A DNA stretch of 5,000 nucleotides from Pseudomonadota bacterium (lineage in GTDB: Bacteria; Pseudomonadota; Gammaproteobacteria; Burkholderiales; Casimicrobiaceae). The stretch spans positions 1 to 5,000 of the forward strand of contig JAKLIE010000188.1 of assembly GCA_022709775.1 (NCBI GenBank), read 5' to 3'. The notes beneath the pieces are model-generated. The model saw nothing but the letters and a program-made list of their open reading frames with translations, ran no database searches and was not told the DNA's origin. Below, piece by piece: positions 1 to 3,881 of the stretch. Numbering within the stretch: position 1 is the first letter of the stretch; each line of letters starts with the position of its first letter. The position numbers and the translations under genes were made by a program.

Positions 1-15
1 ATCTGACCCCGGTGT

Positions 16-708
16 TCAGTCGATGTATTTCAGACCGGCCTTCGCCAACGGTTCACGCATGCCGTAGAGGTCGAGGCCGAGCTCGCCCGCCGCGAGCCGC
101 GCGCGCTTGCCCTCCTCGTTCTTCTCGCGGGCCTCGGCGAGGTCGGCAACAGCGACGGCCCGCTCGCGCGGCACGACCACCACGCCGTCGTCGTCCGCGA
201 CGATCGCGTCACCCGGATTGACGAGCATTCCCGCGCACACGATCGGGACGTTCACCGAGCCGACGGTCGCCTTGACGGTGCCCCGCGCGTTGATCGCGCG
301 GGACCAGACCGGGAACTTCATCTCGGAGAGCGTGCGCGCGTCGCGCGCGCCGGCGTCGATGATCAGCCCGCGCCCGCCGCGGGCGCGGTACGAGGTCGCG
401 AGGAGGTCGCCGAACATGCCGTCGTCGTTGTCGGTCGTCACCGCGACGACGACGACGTCGCCGGGCCGGATCATCTCGGCCGCGACGTGCAGCATCCAGT
501 TGTCGCCCGGCTGCGCGAGCACCGTGACCGCGGTGCCGCACATCGTGGCGCCCGGCCACACGGGTCGCATGTAGGGCTTGAGCAGCCCGGTGCGCCCCTG
601 CGCCTCGTGCACGGTCGCCACGCCCGCTCGCCCGAGGCGCTCGACCGCGGCGGCGTCCGCGCGCTGGATGTTGCGCACCGCGACGCCCGTCCTGCCGAAT
701 TCGCTCAT
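16..708 (-). CDS. ligK: 4-carboxy-4-hydroxy-2-oxoadipate aldolase (LigK/GalC/ProA type, RraA-like fold)
   Basis: The 230-residue product is a class II, metal-dependent pyruvate aldolase. The family cleaves 4-carboxy-4-hydroxy-2-oxoadipate to pyruvate and oxaloacetate in protocatechuate 4,5-cleavage and gallate degradation, and usually also decarboxylates oxaloacetate. It is cytosolic. Seen in the sequence: RNIQRAD (12-18), ATVHEA (31-36), QPGDNWM (66-72), GDLLATS (100-106), and the D-X20-R-D signature made by D101, R122 and D123. In the Pseudomonas enzyme the equivalents of R122 and D123 bind substrate and metal. KATLGSVN-like (146-153), ADDDGVVVV (171-179), a Glu pair (198-199) near the residue that reaches a neighbouring active site, and the tail GLKYID complete the match. 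Length fits the family (about 227-238). The ATG is set by an AGGAGG and by alignment from memory. It is divergent from a LysR gene. Other RraA-like proteins lack several of these blocks, so the specific call is fairly firm. Confidence 0.93.
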   Translation of the reverse strand: MSEFGRTGVAVRNIQRADAAAVERLGRAGVATVHEAQGRTGLLKPYMRPVWPGATMCGTAVTVLAQPGDNWMLHVAAEMIRPGDVVVVAVTTDNDDGMFGDLLATSYRARGGRGLIIDAGARDARTLSEMKFPVWSRAINARGTVKATVGSVNVPIVCAGMLVNPGDAIVADDDGVVVVPRERAVAVADLAEAREKNEEGKRARLAAGELGLDLYGMREPLAKAGLKYID

Positions 709-712
709 GCCT

Positions 713-718
713 CCTCCT
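713..718 (-). promoter_or_regulatory. Ribosome binding site of the aldolase gene
   Basis: On the minus strand a perfect AGGAGG lies 4 bases before the ATG, within a GGAGGAGG run. It fixes the start codon at 706-708. The spacing is slightly short, but no other in-frame start nearby has a better site. Confidence 0.75.
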
Positions 719-731
719 GTGCCGCCGGCAC
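719..731. repeat. Inverted repeat GTGCCG-C-CGGCAC beside the aldolase ribosome binding site
   Basis: Perfect 6-base arms are separated by one base, immediately upstream of the aldolase Shine-Dalgarno. A one-base loop is too small for a full RNA hairpin, so a DNA operator or a hairpin with fewer closed pairs is more natural. The inner TGCCG/CGGCA arms recur in the repeat at 816-830. Confidence 0.45.
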
Positions 732-739
732 GAACTCCT

Positions 740-751
740 GCTCGCGCGAGC
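740..751. repeat. Perfect 12-bp palindrome GCTCGCGCGAGC
   Basis: An uninterrupted self-complementary 12-mer sits about 30 bases upstream of the aldolase start codon, where the core promoter would be expected. In DNA this GC-rich, such palindromes also arise by chance, so its role is unknown. Confidence 0.35.
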
Positions 752-799
752 GTTGACCGGACAAGTGTGCGCTACCGGAGGCATCGATGAAAGCGCTAT

Positions 800-812
800 T
801 GCTACACTAGCA
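800..812. promoter_or_regulatory. Candidate LysR-type binding box (T-N11-A dyad) in the divergent intergenic region
   Basis: TGCTA-CAC-TAGCA is an interrupted dyad with perfect 5-base arms whose outer bases give exactly T-N11-A, the consensus of LysR-family recognition sites. It lies 36 bases before the regulator ATG and 91 bases before the aldolase ATG. This is about where an activator site near -65 of the aldolase promoter and an autorepression site of the regulator would coincide. It is also in the least GC-rich patch of the gap, and TACACT (803-808) within it matches a sigma-70 -10 hexamer at 4 of 6 positions. The dyad is seen directly; binding by the adjacent regulator is inferred. Confidence 0.6.
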
Positions 813-815
813 GCT

Positions 816-830
816 ATGCCGGTTCGGCAT
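816..830. repeat. Inverted repeat ATGCCG-GTT-CGGCAT before the regulator start
   Basis: Perfect 6-base arms flank a 3-base spacer, 8 bases upstream of the regulator's GGAG. It could be a second operator half or a small leader hairpin. Its inner arms match those of the repeat at 719-731, so the two ends of the intergenic region carry related dyads. Confidence 0.45.
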
Positions 831-838
831 GGGTTCCC

Positions 839-842
839 GGAG
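839..842 (+). promoter_or_regulatory. Ribosome binding site that decides the LysR start
   Basis: GGAG lies 6 bases before the ATG at 849-851, a good spacing. It favours that ATG over the in-frame ATG at 843, which would have almost no spacing, and over upstream starts that would read through the intergenic dyads. Confidence 0.6.
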
Positions 843-848
843 ATGCCG

Positions 849-1766
849 ATGGACCTGAAACAGCTCGAATATTTCGTCGCCGTCGTCGACCTGGGCGGGT
901 TCACGCGCGCGTCGCGGCTGCTGGGCGTCGCGCAGCCGGCGATCAGCCGACAGGTGCGGGGGCTCGAAGTCGAACTGCACCAGAGCCTGCTCCTGCGCAA
1001 CGGGCGCGGCGCGGTGCCCACCGAGGCCGGCAAGCGCCTGCTCGACCACGCCCGGAGCATCCTGCAGCAGGTCGAGCGGGCGCGCCGCGAGGTCGACGAG
1101 GTCAAGGGTGCGCCCGTCGGCCACGTCGCGATCGGCCTGCCGCCGACGCTCGCGCTGGTGCTGACGGCCCCGATCGTGCGCGAGTTCCGCCGCCGATACC
1201 CGAAGGCGACGGTCAGCATCGTCGAGGGGCTGTCGGTCAACATCCTCGAATGGGTCGTCGTCGGTCGCGCCGACGTGGGCGTCCTCTACAACCCGGTCCG
1301 GTCGCCCGCCGTCGAGCTCCTGCCGCTGCTGGCGGAGGATCTCTGCCTGATCGGCCCGCGATCCGCCGGACGCAAGTCGGCCGTGCGCCTGCGCGATCTG
1401 CCGGATTACCCGCTGATCATCCCGAGCCGGCCGCACGCGATCCGCACGCTGGTCGAGGATCGCCTCGCCACGATGGGGCTGCGCCCGCAGGTCGCGCTCG
1501 AGATCGATGCGATCGGCGCGATCCTGGAGCTGGTCGCCGAGGGCCAGGGCTACGCGGTGCTTTCGCCGCGCGCCGTGCAGTCGGCCGAGGTCGGACGCAA
1601 GCTCGTTGCGCGTCCGATCGCGCAGCCGGCGCTCAGGAGCTCGCTCGCGATGGCGGTATCGGCACAGCGACCGGCGCGGCCGGTCCAGATCGCCGCCGCG
1701 GAGCTGGTCCGCGAGATGCTCACGCGGTCGCCTGCACCGAGAGGCGCGGGCGTGTCGGGGGACTGA
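849..1766 (+). CDS. LysR-type transcriptional regulator (Nac-like effector domain)
   Basis: The product is 305 residues, the usual LysR-family length. The winged helix-turn-helix is at about residues 2-61: LKQLEYFVAV, then FTRASRLLGVAQPAISRQV (18-36), then L-L-R-x-x-R-G-x-x-P-T-E-A-G. A linker helix follows (about 62-88), then a two-lobe periplasmic-binding-protein-like effector domain to near residue 295. The DLGGFT, RNGRGAVPTEAG and VLYNP blocks resemble the Nac/Cbl-like subgroup, recalled rather than searched. The family works as tetramers that bind T-N11-A sites and respond to a pathway metabolite. Being divergent from the aldolase, with such a site between them, it probably activates that gene and represses its own; the effector may be a protocatechuate or gallate pathway intermediate (inferred). 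The ATG at 849 is chosen from GGAG spacing and the family N-terminus. An in-frame TTG at 753 is less likely. No signs of damage. Confidence 0.93.
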   Translation: MDLKQLEYFVAVVDLGGFTRASRLLGVAQPAISRQVRGLEVELHQSLLLRNGRGAVPTEAGKRLLDHARSILQQVERARREVDEVKGAPVGHVAIGLPPTLALVLTAPIVREFRRRYPKATVSIVEGLSVNILEWVVVGRADVGVLYNPVRSPAVELLPLLAEDLCLIGPRSAGRKSAVRLRDLPDYPLIIPSRPHAIRTLVEDRLATMGLRPQVALEIDAIGAILELVAEGQGYAVLSPRAVQSAEVGRKLVARPIAQPALRSSLAMAVSAQRPARPVQIAAAELVREMLTRSPAPRGAGVSGD

Positions 1767-2096
1767 CCGGTGCACGCTTCGGCCGCGCCGTCGCCTGGCA
1801 ACGTTCGCCGCCGAGCGGGCGAATGCGAGCCAAGCCCCGGGGCGCTGCCGCTCGCGCCGCCATGGTTCCGGGGCGATTGTCGCGACACCCCCGTAACGTC
1901 GCCGGCGGCACGCCACCGCCATTGACTCCCGCGCGATTCAATGCCATTGTCATATCCGCAAGCCGGGCGGATCACTGCCCCTAGCGCGCAAGCGCGCCGG
2001 CGAGGGGGCCGCGCACGCGATGCGGTTCCCCGGGATCGGGCCGTCGCCTCCGGCAGACGGTTCGCCCCGAACCACGAAACACGAGGACCCGGAACC
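1767..2096. other. Gene-free stretch between the LysR gene and the exported-protein gene
   Basis: No convincing gene is visible. Near the regulator end, TTCGCC (1804-1809) and GGCGAA (1818-1823) form a stem with an 8-base loop, and GCCCCGGGGC (1834-1843) is a palindrome. Neither is followed by a T run, so a terminator for the regulator is only possible. The least GC-rich part (about 1921-1956) holds TTGACT (1922-1927), a 5-of-6 match to a -35 box, but the best hexamer 17 bases on, CATTGT, is a poor -10. A promoter for the downstream gene probably lies here without a clear consensus. An in-frame extension of the next gene back to 1941 is open but has no signal-peptide character and is read as leader. 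Confidence 0.5.
2083..2086 (+). promoter_or_regulatory. Ribosome binding site of the exported-protein gene
   Basis: GAGG lies 10 bases before the ATG at 2097, slightly long but usable. Together with the signal peptide that begins at this ATG, it sets the start against the in-frame ATG at 1941. Confidence 0.45.
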
Positions 2097-2831
2097 ATGA
2101 AACCGACCCTGTTGCATGCGGCAGTCGCCGCAACGTTCGCCACCGCTCTGGCGATCACTCCAGTCGCCGAGAGCGCCCCGCCCACCTCGGCTCCCGGGCT
2201 GTCGACCGCTCCCGGGCAGTCGACCGCTCCGGGGCTCTCGACGGCCCCCGGACTGGGGACACCCCCCGGGCTCTCGACGGCCCCCGGGCTGAACAAGCTC
2301 AAGTGCTTTTCCGGAATGACCGACGGTGACGACTACGGCGGAACCTGCACGCTCGTGTCCCGCGGCGCGAAGGGGCCTGCCATCCTCGACAACACGGACG
2401 AGGTGTTCGAGCCGCTGGGTGCCTACGCCGGTGTCTACGTCGTGGAATCGACGCTGATCGGACAGTCGCTCGCCGACGTCCGGCAGCTGGGCTACCACTA
2501 CGTCGGCACGATCGACCCGATGCCCGGCAATCTCAGCCTCAACCTGCCGCTCGACACCACGGGCGACGGTGTGAGCGACGGGTACGCATTCATCGACGCC
2601 CATTACTGCCCGGGGGTCGACGGCGTGGTCGATGCGATCAACGATCCGGAGTGCGGTGTCTGGTACCTGGGCGTCGAGTACGCGAACTGGGCGGCGCTGG
2701 TAGCGGCGTTTCCGACCGGAACCATCGCCACCGACGATTCGCTCCCGTTCGTGGTCGCCGAGCGGACGCCGGCGGAGCCGCCGGCACTCTGGCGGGTCAG
2801 CAACGTCAGGCTCGGCAAGGGCGGGAAGTGA
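2097..2831 (+). CDS. Exported protein of unknown function with APGLST hexapeptide repeats and a four-cysteine domain
   Basis: I do not recognise this 244-residue protein. Residues 1-26 form a Sec signal peptide: K2, a hydrophobic stretch (5-24, LLHAAVAATFATALAITPVA) and a likely cut after A-E-S (24-26). Residues 32-67 are six hexapeptides of the type APGLST, a Pro/Gly-rich low-complexity segment. The remainder is compact, with Cys70, Cys84, Cys171 and Cys186, suggesting two disulfides after export. DTTGDGVSDG (153-162) has Asp at 153, 157 and 161 spaced like the Ca2+-binding loops of dockerin or thrombospondin type 3 repeats. The C-terminus, RLGKGGK, is basic and Gly-rich. There is no lipobox, sortase motif or second membrane segment, so it is probably periplasmic or secreted. 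It has its own leader and a strong terminator candidate, so it looks monocistronic. The exported status is firm; function and calcium binding are not established. Confidence 0.85.
   Translation: MKPTLLHAAVAATFATALAITPVAESAPPTSAPGLSTAPGQSTAPGLSTAPGLGTPPGLSTAPGLNKLKCFSGMTDGDDYGGTCTLVSRGAKGPAILDNTDEVFEPLGAYAGVYVVESTLIGQSLADVRQLGYHYVGTIDPMPGNLSLNLPLDTTGDGVSDGYAFIDAHYCPGVDGVVDAINDPECGVWYLGVEYANWAALVAAFPTGTIATDDSLPFVVAERTPAEPPALWRVSNVRLGKGGK
2190..2297 (+). repeat. Six in-frame tandem 18-bp repeats encoding APGLST-type hexapeptides
   Basis: The units read APGLST, APGQST, APGLST, APGLGT, PPGLST and APGLNK. Units 1 and 2 differ at a single base (CTG/CAG, L to Q). Unit 3 shares CTCTCGACG with unit 5, and the later units have drifted mostly at third positions. 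The unit length is a multiple of three, so gain or loss of units keeps the frame. This fits expansion by slippage or unequal recombination. Confidence 0.9.
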
Positions 2832-2899
2832 CCCGTCCCTGACCAGGCGCTTCACGACGGCGGTCCCGGACGCCGCCGCGCGCAGCCCGATCCCGTACC

Positions 2900-2929
2900 G
2901 CGACGACCCCGCTTCGGCGGGGTCGTCGC
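2900..2929 (+). terminator. Hairpin terminator candidate with TTCG loop after the exported-protein gene
   Basis: A perfect 13-bp stem (2900-2912 with 2917-2929; GCGACGACCCCGC pairing with GCGGGGTCGTCGC) is closed by a C-TTCG-G tetraloop, one of the most stable RNA loops. It begins 68 bases after the TGA. The T tract is poor (only TT at 2930-2931), as is common in very GC-rich genomes. It could instead stabilise the 3' end of the message. There is no convergent gene. Confidence 0.8.
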
Positions 2930-3080
2930 TTCCGGCATCGTCTTGCCGGGGAGCGACTTCACATCGCATTGCGCACCGGGACCCGGTGTCGGTCGCGATG
3001 CGCCGGGAGCGAACGCAGCGGCCGCTCCGCCCGGCACCGGTTCGCCGGGCGAAAGCTGCCGAGTTGAATGAGCGGGAGTC

Positions 3081-3096
3081 GCGCAGCGTGCTGCGC
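3081..3096. repeat. Inverted repeat GCGCAGC-GT-GCTGCGC
   Basis: Perfect 7-base arms with a 2-base centre lie directly upstream of a TATCAT hexamer, where a -35 region would fall. An operator over the promoter of the downstream gene is possible; chance is also possible at this GC content. Confidence 0.35.
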
Positions 3097-3153
3097 AGTA
3101 TCATCCGCTCGTGCGCGTTTCGCGTGCTCGCACGAACAGCCGCCGGAACTCCC

Positions 3154-3492
3154 GTGAACGATCCCGAAGTGCGTGCCAACCGCAGCGAGGACGTCGCGGC
3201 CGTCTCCTGCGCCTCCTGCGAGGCCTGCTGCTGCCGGCTGGAAGTCATGCTCATGGGCGACGACGACGTCCCGCCGGCATTGACCGAGCAGGATCCCTGG
3301 GGCGGAACGGTCATGCGCCGTCTCGACGACGGATGGTGCGCGGCGCTGAACCGAAACACGATGCGATGCTCGATCTACGAGCGCCGGCCGAACCTCTGCC
3401 GCGACTATCCGGAAGGCGGCGACGACTGTCGGCTCGAGCGATCGACGTACTTCGCGCGGATCCTCGCGCCGTCTCCGGCGAAATCCGGATAG
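3154..3492 (+). CDS. YkgJ-type cysteine-cluster protein (CxxCxxCC family)
   Basis: The 112-residue product carries the cluster C19-x2-C22-x2-C25-C26-C27 followed by RLEVML, then WGG (49-51), RLDDGWCAALNRNTMRCSIYE-like residues (56-76), RRPNLCRDY (77-85) and a final C92. The nine cysteines and the RP-x-x-C-R motif are typical of the zinc- or iron-chelating CxxCxxCC family that includes YkgJ and the FliB N-methylase region. Metal binding is inferred by the family name; no enzymatic role is established for short members. There is no signal peptide, so it is probably cytosolic. The start is placed at GTG 3154 (preceded by GGAA at 3145-3148), because short family members begin shortly before the cysteine cluster. 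The same frame is open back to GTG 2986, giving 168 residues, but that extension is Arg-rich and unlike the family. The gene stands alone between two spacers. Confidence 0.85.
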   Translation: MNDPEVRANRSEDVAAVSCASCEACCCRLEVMLMGDDDVPPALTEQDPWGGTVMRRLDDGWCAALNRNTMRCSIYERRPNLCRDYPEGGDDCRLERSTYFARILAPSPAKSG

Positions 3493-3729
3493 GGTCCGAC
3501 GTCGCACCGCGCGACAGGCGGCGGCTCGCGGACCGCGAAGGCATTTATCGCCGATCCCGAAGCGGGCGGCTACGCGCGCGATCGAGCCCCCTTCGAGCAG
3601 GCGTTCATCCCCGGATCCGCCCGACCGCAACCGTGACGCTCGCGCGTCGCACCGCCGATCGGGATCGCCCGCTGCGCGGCCCCGGCATGCGTCTCGAGGC
3701 GCGAGGCGAGGTTCACGGCGCCGTCACCG

Positions 3730-3751
3730 CCGGCCCGCGCACTCGGGCCGG
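3730..3751. repeat. 8-bp inverted repeat abutting a -10-like TATGAT
   Basis: CCGGCCCG (3730-3737) and CGGGCCGG (3744-3751) are perfect arms around a 6-base centre. The next base begins TATGAT (3752-3757), a 5-of-6 match to a sigma-70 -10 hexamer. The repeat would occupy the spacer and -35 area of a promoter for the downstream synthase, as an operator would. Alternatively it is a terminator-like hairpin with no T tract. Confidence 0.45.
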
Positions 3752-3757
3752 TATGAT
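3752..3757 (+). promoter_or_regulatory. Possible -10 element for the homospermidine synthase gene
   Basis: TATGAT differs from TATAAT at one base and stands out in otherwise GC-rich DNA. No good -35 hexamer is found 16-18 bases upstream. A start near 3764 would give a leader of about 118 bases. If transcription begins here, the in-frame ATGs at 3753 and 3756 cannot be the start codon. Confidence 0.3.
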
Positions 3758-3881
3758 GGCGATCGCGCTGCCCCGAGGCCGGCCCCGAAGCCCGCTCCTG
3801 TCGCCTTTGCCGCGCGGCGGTCGCCATGCCGGAGCCCTCGACCGCGCACACCCCGTTCCCGAACCCGAGACGAATCCCGCC

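Larger units (their letters stand above)
2832..3153. other. Intergenic stretch between the exported-protein and YkgJ-type genes
   Basis: After the terminator stem at 2900-2929 no gene is convincing. One open frame continues upstream from the cysteine-cluster gene to a GTG at 2986, but its translation is Arg-rich and lies outside the conserved family region. GCGCAGC-GT-GCTGCGC (3081-3096) is a 7-base-arm inverted repeat, followed two bases later by TATCAT (3099-3104), a 5-of-6 match to a -10 box. No matching -35 is seen 16-18 bases upstream. If real, this promoter would give a leader of about 45 bases for the gene starting at 3154. Confidence 0.45.
3493..3881. other. Intergenic stretch before homospermidine synthase
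   Basis: No gene is convincing in these 389 bases. Just after the YkgJ-type stop, GGTCCG (3493-3498) pairs with CGGACC (3529-3534) around an inner GTCGC/GCGAC stem (3501-3505, 3511-3515). This is a nested hairpin without a T run, so a weak terminator candidate. GACGC-TCGC-GCGTC (3635-3648) is a further short stem. An 8-bp inverted repeat and a TATGAT hexamer are described separately. The frame of the synthase is open back through this region, with in-frame ATGs at 3753 and 3756, but the extra translation is Pro/Arg-rich. Confidence 0.5.

Noticed and set aside
107..574. Plus-strand open frame of 155 codons inside the aldolase gene
   Set aside because: It is antisense to a well-conserved enzyme; its Ser/Thr/Ala/Arg-rich translation is typical of shadow frames in GC-rich DNA.
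753..758. TTGACC as a -35 box for the regulator
   Set aside because: No hexamer 16-18 bases downstream resembles a -10 box (GGAGG-rich there).
753..848. Longer LysR reading frame starting at TTG 753
   Set aside because: It would put both dyads and the probable promoter inside the gene, uses a TTG, and adds 32 residues before the normal LysR N-terminus MDLKQLEYF. The ATG at 849 has a well-spaced GGAG.
209..1922. Two long minus-strand open frames (209-1243 and 807-1922) overlapping the LysR gene
   Set aside because: The translations are Arg-rich runs without domains and lie opposite conserved LysR coding sequence.
1922..1950. Sigma-70 promoter TTGACT-N17-CATTGT before the exported-protein gene
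   Set aside because: The -35 is fair but the -10 is poor; kept only as a remark in the intergenic entry.
1250..1984. Plus-strand open frame of 244 codons overlapping the LysR gene
   Set aside because: It is a +1/+2 shadow of the regulator with Arg/Pro/Gly-rich composition and no recognisable motif.
1941..2096. N-terminal extension of the exported protein to ATG 1941
   Set aside because: The 52 extra residues are Arg-rich and would bury a clear signal peptide that starts at ATG 2097.
2190..2297. Tandem repeats as a CRISPR array or collagen-like segment
   Set aside because: The repeats are contiguous 18-bp coding units with no spacers, and Gly occurs every sixth residue, not every third.
1950..3359. 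Minus-strand open frame of 469 codons opposite the exported-protein and YkgJ-type genes
   Set aside because: It spans two good genes and the terminator stem, and its translation is low-complexity Arg/Gly/Asp-rich without a domain.
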